NCBI GenBank assembly: GCA_900552425.1
Contig: URZR01000027.1
Span: 1 to 14,702 of the forward strand
Origin: an uncultured Collinsella sp.
Lineage (GTDB): Bacteria > Actinomycetota > Coriobacteriia > Coriobacteriales > Coriobacteriaceae
Direction: 5' to 3'
DNA length: 14,702 nucleotides
The notes beneath the pieces are model-generated. The model did not search any database. It saw only the letters and a program-made list of their open reading frames with translations, and was not told the origin of the DNA. Made by a program: the position numbers and the translations under genes. Of this stretch, positions 5,611-13,083 are shown piece by piece. The stretch's first letter is position 1, and every line of letters starts with the position of its first letter.

Positions 5611-6354
5611 ATGCAGACGGTCTATCGGGTATACGAGGGAACGCGCGAGCCGCATCGGCTTGCCGTCGAGCGCACGGCCGAGGTGCTCGGCCGCGGCGGC
5701 CTGGCTTTGATCCCGACCGAGACCGTCTACGGTGTCGCTGTGGCAGTCAACGCCTTCTCGGACGCCGTGCCCCAAGATACAAGCGAATTCCCATCGTGGC
5801 CGCGCGATCCGCAGGCTGCCGTCAATGGCGCCGCAGTTCCTGCACTCGGCACCGGCTATCGCCGTATCTTCACTCTCAAGCAACGTGAACTCACGCAAAC
5901 CGTCGCTTGGCTGGTCGATGGCGTCGAAGCACTCGACCGCTATGGCGTGGATATCCCGGAAGATGCCCGCATACTCGCGCGACGATGCTGGCCGGGAGCC
6001 CTGACTATCGTGGTCAAGGCAGCCCCCTGCGTGCCGACCTTTATGCGCGCTGCCGACGACACCGTGGCCCTGCGCGCTTCGGCCTCTCCCGTGGTCCAAG
6101 CGCTCATCCGCGCCTGCGGCAGTCCCCTTGCCTGCACAAGCGCCAATACACATGGGGCGCCCTCGCCGGCAAGCTTTGCCGCCGTCGAGGGTCGCATCCT
6201 GGAGGGGGTCGATGTTGCCGTCGACGCCGGTGAGACCCCGTGTCGCGACGCCTCGACCATCGTGTCGTTTCAGCACGGCGAGCTCCAGATCCTGCGCCAA
6301 GGCGCACTTCCCGCATCAGAGATCGAACGGGTCCTGTCCGACCCGATGCAATAG
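5611..6354 (+). CDS. ywlC: L-threonylcarbamoyladenylate synthase (Sua5/YrdC/YwlC family)
   Basis: The 247-residue protein has one YrdC-type domain and no separate Sua5 C-terminal domain. It shows PTETVYGV at residues 35-42, the Lys-x-Arg pair at 90-92 (FTLKQR), WPG at 127-129, the TSAN nucleotide-binding motif at 176-179 and STIV at 215-218. The family makes threonylcarbamoyl-AMP from threonine, bicarbonate and ATP for the t6A37 modification of ANN-decoding tRNAs. Oddly, about 35 residues (50-84) are inserted between the PTETVYGV strand and the KxR motif, and the usual prolines after KxR are missing. The ATG at 5611 follows AAGGGG at 5594-5599. The 134-base gap after hicB holds no clear promoter. 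glpK starts 13 bases after the stop. Confidence 0.85.
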   Translation: MQTVYRVYEGTREPHRLAVERTAEVLGRGGLALIPTETVYGVAVAVNAFSDAVPQDTSEFPSWPRDPQAAVNGAAVPALGTGYRRIFTLKQRELTQTVAWLVDGVEALDRYGVDIPEDARILARRCWPGALTIVVKAAPCVPTFMRAADDTVALRASASPVVQALIRACGSPLACTSANTHGAPSPASFAAVEGRILEGVDVAVDAGETPCRDASTIVSFQHGELQILRQGALPASEIERVLSDPMQ

Positions 6355-6367
6355 AAAGGCGTAAGCG

Positions 6368-7909
6368 ATGTCATTGAATCTGGGCAGCCTGGGCATGGAA
6401 GATGCCTCGTTTGACTTTGGCGGTTCCTACATCATGGCGCTCGACTGCGGCACCACCTCGGTACTTGCGACCATCGTCGACGAGTACGGATGCATCGTCG
6501 CGCAGGCACGTCGCAGCGTCAAAACCAGCTTCCCGCGTCCCGGCTGGGTGGAGCAAGACCCCATGGCGGTCCTTGCTAGCCAGATCGCCGTCATGATGGA
6601 AGTCCAGTTTAAGAGCGGTATCCACTCCGACCGCATTGCCGCCATCGGCATATCCAACCAGCGCGAGACCACGGTGGTCTGGGACCGCGTGAGCGGCCAG
6701 CCCATCTATAACGCCATCGTATGGCAGTGCCGTCGTACCGCGCCGGCAATCGACACGTTGGTTGAACAGGGTTGCGAGGAGCTGGTGCGCTCCCGCACGG
6801 GACTCACGCTCGACCCGTATTTCTCGGCCTCCAAGGTGCAGTGGATTCTCGACAACGTCGACGGCGCACGCGAAAGCGCGGCGGCGGGCGACCTCATGTT
6901 TGGCACCATCGACACCTGGCTCATCTACAACCTCACCGGCGGCCAGGTCTTTGCCACCGACTACACCAATGCCAGCCGCACGGCACTCTTTAATATCCAT
7001 ACGCTCGATTGGGACGACGACCTGCTGGCACTCTTTGACGTTCCACGTTCCATGATGCCCGAGGTTCGCTGGAGCTCGGGCGACTACGGCCGCGTCGCGA
7101 GCGACATCATGACCAACATGCCACCCATCATGGGCGTGGCGGGTGACCAACAGGCGTCGCTGTTCGGCCACTGCTGTTTCCGTCCCGGCCAGACCAAAAA
7201 CACCTATGGCACGGGTTGCTTTATGCTCATGAACACCGGCGACGAGATTGTCGAATCCAAGAATGGCCTGGTCTCCACCATCGGTATCGCTGCGGACGGC
7301 AAAGTCAGCTATGCGCTCGAGGGCTCTATTTTTGCCGCCGGCTCAACGATGAACTGGCTTCGCAACAACATGGGCATCATCTCGAGCGTGAGCGAGTCGG
7401 CACAACTCGCCGCTTCGATTAGCGACAACGAGGGCTGCTACTTCGTTCCGGCCTTTGCGGGTTTGGGTGCTCCCTGGTGGGACCCGCATGCTCGCGGTAT
7501 CGTGTGCGGTCTGACCGGCGCCTCGAGCCGTGCGACCATCGTACGTGCCGCCTGCGAATCCATGGCATATCAGAGCTACGACGTGCTGCGTGCCATGGAG
7601 CAGGACGTGGGTCTTTCGATCGAGCGCCTGTCCGTCGATGGCGGCGCCTCGCGCAACGAGTTCATCATGCAGTTCCAGGCAGACCTGCTGGATATCCCTG
7701 TACTGCAATGCGAGTCGGTGGAGACTACGGCAATCGGCGCCGCTTATCTGGCGGGCCTCGCGGTTGGGTATTGGGAGGATCTGGAGGAGCTGGAGCAAAA
7801 CGCCCAGATCGTCAAGACGTTCCATCCCCATATGTCCGTTGAACGTCGCGAGCGCAACCTGGACGGTTGGCACGATGCGGTCAAGCGTTCGCTCAGCACC
7901 GCTCAGTAG
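6368..7909 (+). CDS. glpK: Glycerol kinase
   Basis: This 513-residue FGGY-family kinase phosphorylates glycerol to glycerol 3-phosphate using ATP. The phosphate-binding DCGTTS near residues 26-31, the glycerol-contact residues Arg99, Glu100, Trp119, Tyr151, Asp260 and Gln261 (matching E. coli 83, 84, 103, 135, 245, 246) and DGGASRN at 424-430 are present, so glycerol rather than another sugar is the likely substrate. The N-terminus is about 15-20 residues longer than usual. The loop before GDQQ (SSGDYGRVASDIMTNMPPIMG) lacks the histidine that is phosphorylated by HPr in many Firmicutes. AAAGG at 6355-6359 supports the ATG at 6368. No glpF or glpD is adjacent, so the operon with ywlC is unusual. 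Confidence 0.95.
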   Translation: MSLNLGSLGMEDASFDFGGSYIMALDCGTTSVLATIVDEYGCIVAQARRSVKTSFPRPGWVEQDPMAVLASQIAVMMEVQFKSGIHSDRIAAIGISNQRETTVVWDRVSGQPIYNAIVWQCRRTAPAIDTLVEQGCEELVRSRTGLTLDPYFSASKVQWILDNVDGARESAAAGDLMFGTIDTWLIYNLTGGQVFATDYTNASRTALFNIHTLDWDDDLLALFDVPRSMMPEVRWSSGDYGRVASDIMTNMPPIMGVAGDQQASLFGHCCFRPGQTKNTYGTGCFMLMNTGDEIVESKNGLVSTIGIAADGKVSYALEGSIFAAGSTMNWLRNNMGIISSVSESAQLAASISDNEGCYFVPAFAGLGAPWWDPHARGIVCGLTGASSRATIVRAACESMAYQSYDVLRAMEQDVGLSIERLSVDGGASRNEFIMQFQADLLDIPVLQCESVETTAIGAAYLAGLAVGYWEDLEELEQNAQIVKTFHPHMSVERRERNLDGWHDAVKRSLSTAQ

Positions 7910-7981
7910 GGCTGTGACGGGGCACTCGATACAACAAACCGCTAAACTTATGCACGGCGCGTGGCAACAGCATCGCGGCGT

Positions 7982-7997
7982 GCCTTGTCAGCAAGGC
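7982..7997 (+). promoter_or_regulatory. Small hairpin in the upp leader
   Basis: gccttg (7982-7987) and caaggc (7992-7997) form a 6-bp stem with a 4-nt loop, 33 bases ahead of the upp ATG. No T tract follows. The 121-base gap between glpK and upp shows no convincing promoter. Confidence 0.3.
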
Positions 7998-8030
7998 CAT
8001 CTTCCGGCCGCAACGAAAGGGGCAAGACCC

Positions 8031-8678
8031 ATGACCGTTACCTACGATACGTCCCGCGTGACGCTTGTCGATCATCCGCTCGTCCAGCATAAGCTGTCGA
8101 TCCTGCGCGACAAGGAGACCGGCACCAACCAGTTCCGTCAGCTCGTGCGCGAGCTCGCGCTTTTTGACGGCTACGAGGCCATGCGCGACCTGCCCATGGA
8201 GGATGTCGAAGTCGAGACTCCCATCACCACCGCCACGTTTAAGCAGCTTGCCGGCAAGAAGCTCGCCATCGTCCCCATCCTGCGCGCGGGCCTTGGCATG
8301 GTCGACGGCATCCTCGACCTGGTGCCCTCTGCCCGCGTGGGCCACATTGGCATGGAGCGCGACGAGGTCACCCACGAACCGCATGAGTATTACTGCAAGA
8401 TGCCCAAGGATATCGACCAGCGTATCTGCCTGGTTGTCGACCCCATGCTCGCCACGGGCGGTTCGGCCGAGATGGCTATCAGCTACCTGCGCGAGCGCGG
8501 TGTCAAGGACATCCGCATGCTGTGCATCGTCGCGGCCCCCGAGGGCCTCAAGTCGCTGACCGAGAAAGATCCTGACGTACATATTTATACGTGCGCCATC
8601 GATGACCATCTCAACGAGGCCGCCTACATCGTTCCCGGCCTGGGCGACGCCGGCGACCGCATCTACGGCACGCTCTAG
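8031..8678 (+). CDS. upp: Uracil phosphoribosyltransferase
   Basis: The 215-residue protein matches UPRT throughout. It salvages uracil with PRPP to form UMP in the cytoplasm. Landmarks are HPLVQHKLSILRDKET near the N-terminus, PILRAGLGMVDG at about residues 83-94, the PRPP-binding VDPMLATGGSA near 140-150 and the uracil-binding C-terminal PGLGDAGDRIYGT. The ATG at 8031 follows AAAGGGG at 8016-8022 and gives the standard family N-terminus; a longer open frame running upstream through glpK in another frame is a shadow. The gene lies just ahead of the ATP synthase operon, an arrangement also known from Bacillus. Confidence 0.96.
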   Translation: MTVTYDTSRVTLVDHPLVQHKLSILRDKETGTNQFRQLVRELALFDGYEAMRDLPMEDVEVETPITTATFKQLAGKKLAIVPILRAGLGMVDGILDLVPSARVGHIGMERDEVTHEPHEYYCKMPKDIDQRICLVVDPMLATGGSAEMAISYLRERGVKDIRMLCIVAAPEGLKSLTEKDPDVHIYTCAIDDHLNEAAYIVPGLGDAGDRIYGTL

Positions 8679-8719
8679 TCGCTGGGCTAAACGGCCGCGG
8701 CTGCAAATACGAAGAAACG

Positions 8720-8754
8720 GTGCGCGCGGACGAACAAAAGGCGACCGCGCGCAC
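8720..8754 (+). terminator. Strong hairpin after upp, probable terminator
   Basis: gtgcgcgcgg (8720-8729) and ccgcgcgcac (8745-8754) form a perfect 10-bp, very GC-rich stem with a 15-nt loop, 42 bases after the upp stop. Only a weak tcctgtt follows. A second stem, acgtttt (8767-8773) with aaaacgt (8792-8798), lies just downstream. Together they separate upp from the atp promoter. Confidence 0.5.
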
Positions 8755-8869
8755 TCCTGTTAACGGACGTTTTGCCCTGCAGGGTTCGAGAAAAACGTAT
8801 TACCGTACCTGCGGCATAAAGAAGGTCTTAAGAAAACGAACAGGTGCGTATTAACCGATGCTTTTTCGG

Positions 8870-8897
8870 TTGTACTTTAGCGATTGGCTCGTACAAT
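8870..8897 (+). promoter_or_regulatory. Probable ATP synthase operon promoter
   Basis: TTGTAC at 8870-8875 and TACAAT at 8892-8897 make a sigma-70-type pair with a 16-bp spacer. It lies about 60 bases before the first gene of the operon and after the upp terminator hairpin. A small inverted repeat (aaccga 8853-8858, tcggtt 8866-8871) touches the -35 box and might be a regulatory site. Confidence 0.5.
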
Positions 8898-8958
8898 AGT
8901 CACCAATGTTTGGCGGGAACTGTTCTGTGAAGCGTTAAAAAGGAAAGTGAGGACGCCA

Positions 8959-9270
8959 GTGTTTCAGATAGCCGATCTGCTCGCTATCGTTGCAGGCGCC
9001 ATCGCGGGCGCAATTGCCTTCCTTCCCTTTGTCTTTACGCTCAAGCCGGTTCTTGACGATAAACAGAATGCGGACATGCTCAAGGGTATGGTGAGTCTGG
9101 CGGTCTCGGCAATCGCCCTGCTCGTCTTTACCTTGGTTGTGTTTGTGTTGTTCGGAGAGGCATTTCGCATGTTCCTCCTGGGCGAGGCGATCGGCTTCGT
9201 GGCCTTTATGGCTGCCTGCACGGTTCGTGTCGTCAAGGCGCTGCGAGATCCTCATGAGGTCGAAAGGTAA
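8959..9270 (+). CDS. Small membrane protein at the atpI position
   Basis: The predicted 103-residue protein has three hydrophobic segments (about 6-28, 43-66 and 69-88) and a short basic C-terminus. It precedes atpB directly, the position held by AtpI, a poorly conserved protein thought to help c-ring assembly. I cannot see clear AtpI sequence motifs, so the call rests on position and topology; the usual AtpI has four segments and about 120 residues. Start choice: GTG 8959 has TGAGG at 8948-8952 with good spacing. GTG 8947 is too close to its AGGA, and TTG 8884 lies upstream of the promoter -10. The stop at 9270 overlaps the atpB ribosome site, suggesting coupling. Confidence 0.65.
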   Translation: MFQIADLLAIVAGAIAGAIAFLPFVFTLKPVLDDKQNADMLKGMVSLAVSAIALLVFTLVVFVLFGEAFRMFLLGEAIGFVAFMAACTVRVVKALRDPHEVER

Positions 9271-9273
9271 GTC

Positions 9274-10077
9274 GTGGAAATTTTTGAAAAGCTGCCTGAT
9301 GAGATTAATCATCTGGTCAGCGAGTTCAGCTCCACCCCTGTCGTGGGCGATCTGAGCTGCGGCATCACGCAGTACTCGTTTTGGCTGATCGTCTCCACGA
9401 TCGTGCTCCTGATCGTCCTGGCCGTGTTCAAGAAGAAGCAGACCCTGGTCCCCAAGGGCTTCTTCGTCAACGGTTTCGAGTACATCATCGAGTACGTCGA
9501 GAACGATATCGGCAAGGGCGTCGTGGGTGAGAACTGGAAGAAGCACTTCCCGTTCCTGTGCTCGCTTTTCCTGTTCATCCTGATCAATAACATGATCGGC
9601 CTGATTCCGGGAATGAAGCCCGGCACCGGCGCAATCGGCTCCACCGCCGCGCTCGCCATCTTCGCCTTCGTGTACTTCATCTACTACGGATGCAAGGCTC
9701 ACGGCGTGATCGGCTACATCAAGAGCCTCGCCCCGCAGGGCGTGAGCTTCCCGATGAACGTGCTCGTGTGGGTCGTCGAGCTCTTCTCGACCTTCCTGCG
9801 CCTCATCACGCTCGCCGTCCGTCTGTTCTGCAACATGTTCGCAGGACACGTGGTCATGGGCTCGTTCGCCATCATGGCGAGCATGTTCATGCAGCCGCTG
9901 CTTCAGCAGGTTTCCGCGGCGCACGCCGTCGGCGCCCTGCCTTCGCTGGCCTGGCTTGCCATCCTCATCCTGATCTATGCGATCGAGCTTGTGGTCGGCG
10001 CCATCCAGGCTTACGTCTTCACGGTCCTTACCGCCGTGTATGTCTCCGAGGCAGAGGAGGTCGCAGAGGAGGAGTAG
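9274..10077 (+). CDS. atpB: ATP synthase subunit a (Fo)
   Basis: Subunit a forms the half-channels that carry ions to and from the c ring. The 267-residue protein has several membrane helices, GLIPG at 109-113 and the essential arginine in LAVRLFCNMFAGH (Arg183, equal to E. coli Arg210). The E. coli pair Glu219/His245 appears swapped as His192 and Glu238, a covariation known in other a subunits. Gln245 in the last helix corresponds to E. coli Gln252. The C-terminus ends in an acidic tail (EAEEVAEEE). The GTG start at 9274 is preceded by AAAGG at 9263-9267, which lies within the last codons of the preceding gene. Confidence 0.95.
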   Translation: MEIFEKLPDEINHLVSEFSSTPVVGDLSCGITQYSFWLIVSTIVLLIVLAVFKKKQTLVPKGFFVNGFEYIIEYVENDIGKGVVGENWKKHFPFLCSLFLFILINNMIGLIPGMKPGTGAIGSTAALAIFAFVYFIYYGCKAHGVIGYIKSLAPQGVSFPMNVLVWVVELFSTFLRLITLAVRLFCNMFAGHVVMGSFAIMASMFMQPLLQQVSAAHAVGALPSLAWLAILILIYAIELVVGAIQAYVFTVLTAVYVSEAEEVAEEE

Positions 10078-10089
10078 TCTTCCGTTCGC

Positions 10090-10105
10090 GCCTTAAAGGT
10101 AAGGC
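10090..10105 (+). promoter_or_regulatory. Small hairpin in the atpB-atpE gap
   Basis: gcctta (10090-10095) and taaggc (10100-10105) form a 6-bp stem with an aagg loop. It lies in the 124-base gap before atpE, the largest gap within the operon. Such a gap and a strong ribosome site often go with high c-subunit output, but the role of this hairpin is inferred. Confidence 0.3.
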
Positions 10106-10201
10106 AATTCGTTAAACCGCCGGTGCCCGTACCCATGGAGCCCGGCAGTTATAAAAAGGTTATCCTGCGTGAAATAAGACACGCACGACAAAGGAGGAAT
10201 C

Positions 10202-10396
10202 GTGGGAGTTATCGGTTACGGTCTCGGTGTTATCGGCGCTGGTCTTGCTATCGGCCTGTCTGCTCTGGGTGCTACGGGTGCTATGGCCCGTCAGCCTGAG
10301 GTCCAGGGCCGCGTGTTCACCGTCTTCATCATGGGCTCCGCCTTCGGCGAGGCTCTGGCTCTGATCGGCTTCGTTGTCGCGCTGATCGTTAAATAG
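10202..10396 (+). CDS. atpE: ATP synthase subunit c (Fo ring)
   Basis: This 64-residue hairpin protein is shorter than the usual 70-80 because the N-terminus starts almost directly in the first helix. Helix 1 is glycine/alanine-rich, the polar loop is ARQPE at 29-33, and helix 2 carries the ion-binding Glu50 in GSAFGEALALIG. The glutamine in helix 1 and the Ser/Thr after the glutamate that mark sodium-binding rings are absent (Ile17 and Ala51 there), so proton coupling is predicted. The GTG start at 10202 has a very strong AAGGAGG at 10191-10197. An in-frame stop at 10175-10177 with no other start codon between rules out a longer form. Confidence 0.93.
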   Translation: MGVIGYGLGVIGAGLAIGLSALGATGAMARQPEVQGRVFTVFIMGSAFGEALALIGFVVALIVK

Positions 10397-10411
10397 CACG
10401 GAGCGTCAAGT

Positions 10412-11014
10412 ATGAATCTTTCATCCCAGAAGAGCGCGATCGCACTCTCCGCGTCCGCGGCCGCGCTGCTCATGCCGGTTTCCGCGTTCGCCGAGGACGG
10501 CGCTGCCGGTGCGGACATCCTCATCCCTAAGATGGCGGAGTTCATCCCAGCGCTTATCGCCTTCCTGATTATCTGGATCGTGCTGGCCAAGGTCGCCCTG
10601 CCGGGCATCATGAAAACCATGGAGGAGCGCGGCAAGAAGATCGAGGAGAGCCTCGACGAGGCCGAGAAGACCAAGCAGGAGGCTATCGCCAAGCGCGCTG
10701 AGTCCGACTCGATCGTCACCGACGCCCGTCGTCAGGCTGCCGACATCGTTCTCGAGGCCCGTAAGGACGCCGAGTCCGAGCGCGCCCGTATCATCGAGGC
10801 TGCTCACAAGGAGGCCGAGGAGATCATCGCCAAGGCCCATACGACCGTCGAGGACGAGCGCAAGTCCATTTACGCCGGTGCCGCGAGCTCCATCGCCGAC
10901 CTGTCCGTTGCCGTCGCCACCAAGATCGTGGGCGAGGCACTCGAGGACGATGCCGAGCAGAAGAAGCTCATCGAGCGCTACATCCAGGAAGCAGGTAGCC
11001 TGAATGCCGACTAG
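10412..11014 (+). CDS. atpF: ATP synthase subunit b (Fo stalk) with N-terminal signal-like segment
   Basis: Subunit b is the peripheral stalk linking subunit a to F1. The 200-residue protein has the stalk membrane helix at about 43-63 (FIPALIAFLIIWIVLAKVALP), followed by a long charged helix rich in Glu, Lys, Arg and Ala. Ahead of this is an extra hydrophobic segment, residues 8-22, ending in SAFA before Glu28, which looks like a cleavable signal peptide or a second membrane anchor and is absent from the classical E. coli b subunit. GGAG at 10400-10403 supports the ATG at 10412. Its end overlaps the atpH start by 11 bases. Confidence 0.93.
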   Translation: MNLSSQKSAIALSASAAALLMPVSAFAEDGAAGADILIPKMAEFIPALIAFLIIWIVLAKVALPGIMKTMEERGKKIEESLDEAEKTKQEAIAKRAESDSIVTDARRQAADIVLEARKDAESERARIIEAAHKEAEEIIAKAHTTVEDERKSIYAGAASSIADLSVAVATKIVGEALEDDAEQKKLIERYIQEAGSLNAD

Positions 11015-11480
11015 CCGCTATCAGGACAAGGTGCTCGAGACCTACGCGCGCTCCCTTCTGGAAGCCGCTAAGGCCGAGAACCATGTGTTCGAGGACCTCG
11101 AGATGATCGAACGCTTGGCTTCTGCCAGCCCCGAGATCATCGCCGTGCTCGACACCATGTCCAAGCGCGACCAGCTCGACCTTCTTCCCAAGGTGGCAGC
11201 TGCCTTTAAGTATGTTGCCGAGGAAGACGAGGATGTAGTGGGCGTGACCGTCACCACGGCGATCCCGCTCGACGACGAGCTGCGTCAAACCATCACTAAG
11301 AAATGCGAGCAGGACTTCGGCCGCAAGGTATTCCTTATCGAGCGGGTCGACCCGTCTATCGTGGGCGGCCTGGTGCTCGAGGCCCGCGGCGAGCGTCGTG
11401 ATATTTCCGTCAAGACGCAGCTGCGCATCGCGCAGGAGACCCTCGCAAACTCTGCTAATTCGTACGGAGGTGAAGCCTAA
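11004..11480 (+). CDS. atpH: ATP synthase subunit delta (F1)
   Basis: Delta joins the top of the alpha/beta hexamer to the b stalk. The 158-residue protein has the typical helical N-terminal part (YARSLLEAAKAENHVFEDLEMI) and the C-terminal signature VDPSIVGGLVLEARGERRDISVKTQL. It is some 20 residues shorter than the common length of about 180. The ATG at 11004 lies within the last codons of atpF, and the stop shares a base with the atpA ATG, so both junctions are probably coupled in translation. Confidence 0.93.
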   Translation: MPTSRYQDKVLETYARSLLEAAKAENHVFEDLEMIERLASASPEIIAVLDTMSKRDQLDLLPKVAAAFKYVAEEDEDVVGVTVTTAIPLDDELRQTITKKCEQDFGRKVFLIERVDPSIVGGLVLEARGERRDISVKTQLRIAQETLANSANSYGGEA

Positions 11481-13078
11481 TGTCCGAAACCCTCAATGCC
11501 CAGGATATCGCCAAGAAACTGCAGGAGCAGCTCACGAGCCTCTCCGCGACGGTCGATACGCATGAGGTTTCAACGGTCGACGAGGTAGGCGACGGCATCG
11601 CGCGCGTCTCCGGCCTCAAGAGCGCCATGGCAGGCGAGCTTCTGGAGTTCAAGAGCTCCGATACCGGTGAGACCGTCTTCGGCCTTGCCCAGAACCTTGA
11701 CCGTGACGAGGTCGGCGCCGTTCTGTTCGGTGCCGTCGACTCCATCAAGGAAGGCGACGAGTGCCGCACCACTGGCCGCATTATGGATATCCCCGTGAGC
11801 CGTGCCATGCTCGGCCGCGTCGTCAATCCGCTCGGCCAGCCCATCGACGGCCTGGGCGACATCGTCGCCACGCACCGTCGCCCCATCGAGTTCAAGGCTC
11901 CCGGCGTCATCGATCGTACCCCGGTGTGCGAGCCGGTTCAGACCGGTCTGCTCGCTATCGACTCCATGGTGCCTATTGGCCGCGGTCAGCGTGAGCTCAT
12001 TATCGGCGACCGTAAGACCGGTAAGACCGCCATCGCCATCGACGCTATCCTCAACCAGCGCGGCAAGGGCATGGTCTGCATCTATGTCGCCATCGGCCAG
12101 AAGGCCTCCACGGTTGCCAACATCCGCGAGACCCTCGCTCAGCACGGTGCGCTCGACTACACCATCATCGTTTCGGCCACCGCTGCCGATTCCGCCCCTA
12201 TGCAGTACATCGCGCCTATGGCCGGTGCCGCTATCGGCGAGTTCTTCATGTACAACGGCGAGGACGGCAAGCCCGCCAGCGAGACCAACCCCGGCGGCCA
12301 CGTGCTCGTCATCTACGACGACCTGTCCAAGCAGGCTGTGGCCTACCGTCAGATGTCGCTGACGCTGCATCGTCCGCCCGGACGCGAGGCCTATCCTGGC
12401 GACATCTTCTACCTGCACTCTCGTCTGCTCGAGCGTGCCGTCAAGATGTCCAAGAAGAACGGTTACGGCTCCATGACGGCACTGCCGATCATCGAGACCC
12501 AGGACGGCGACGTCTCGGCCTACATTCCGACCAACGTCATTTCCATTACCGATGGTCAGATCTACCTGCAGTCCGAGCTCTTCTTCCAGGGTCAGCGCCC
12601 GGCAGTCGACGTGGGCATCTCCGTGTCCCGCGTCGGTGGCGACGCTCAGACCAAGGCTATGAAGCAGGTTGCCGGCAACCTTCGCCTGGATCTCGCTTCG
12701 TACCAGGAGCTCGCTGGCTTTACGCAGTTCGGCTCCGACCTCGACGAGGCTACTCAGAAGCAGCTGACCCATGGTGCTCGCATGACCGAGCTCCTGAAGC
12801 AGCCGCGTTACAAGCCGTTTGAGGTTGGCGAGCAGATCGTTACGCTGTTCGCTGGCAACGAGGGCTTCCTGGATGACCTGGAGATCGCCGACGTGCTGCC
12901 CTTCCGTGCCGAGCTCATCGAGTACATGGACAATGGCTTTGGTTCGCTGCTCGACAAGGTTCGCGCCAAGAAGATCGATGATGACACCAAGGCTGAGCTC
13001 TTGCGCGTCATCGGCGACTTCAAGCAGCAGTTCATGGCCAAGCACCATTCGGATGTTTCTGGATCAGAGGAGAACTAA
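11480..13078 (+). CDS. atpA: ATP synthase subunit alpha (F1)
   Basis: Alpha is the regulatory nucleotide-binding subunit of the F1 hexamer. The 532-residue protein has the beta-barrel N-terminal domain, the P-loop GDRKTGKT at 176-183 (the commoner form is GDRQTGKT), VLVIYDDLSKQAVAYR with the Walker B aspartate, PGREAYPGDIFYLHSRLLERA and VGISVSRVGG with the arginine finger. The ATG overlaps the TAA of atpH by one base, with GGAGG at 11466-11470 upstream. Length is slightly above the usual 500-515, mainly through small insertions and the C-terminus. Confidence 0.98.
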   Translation: MSETLNAQDIAKKLQEQLTSLSATVDTHEVSTVDEVGDGIARVSGLKSAMAGELLEFKSSDTGETVFGLAQNLDRDEVGAVLFGAVDSIKEGDECRTTGRIMDIPVSRAMLGRVVNPLGQPIDGLGDIVATHRRPIEFKAPGVIDRTPVCEPVQTGLLAIDSMVPIGRGQRELIIGDRKTGKTAIAIDAILNQRGKGMVCIYVAIGQKASTVANIRETLAQHGALDYTIIVSATAADSAPMQYIAPMAGAAIGEFFMYNGEDGKPASETNPGGHVLVIYDDLSKQAVAYRQMSLTLHRPPGREAYPGDIFYLHSRLLERAVKMSKKNGYGSMTALPIIETQDGDVSAYIPTNVISITDGQIYLQSELFFQGQRPAVDVGISVSRVGGDAQTKAMKQVAGNLRLDLASYQELAGFTQFGSDLDEATQKQLTHGARMTELLKQPRYKPFEVGEQIVTLFAGNEGFLDDLEIADVLPFRAELIEYMDNGFGSLLDKVRAKKIDDDTKAELLRVIGDFKQQFMAKHHSDVSGSEEN

Positions 13079-13083
13079 GCCCC

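Noticed and set aside
7530..8030. Extended frame of upp running back into glpK
   Set aside because: The upstream part is out of frame with glpK and low-complexity in translation; the UPRT family begins at ATG 8031.
8884..8958. TTG start for the atpI-position protein
   Set aside because: It lies upstream of the -10 box of the operon promoter and has no ribosome site.
11570..13048. Minus-strand open frame of 492 codons across atpA
   Set aside because: It is an antisense shadow of a highly conserved gene in high-GC DNA. The translation is low in hydrophobic core patterns and matches no family.
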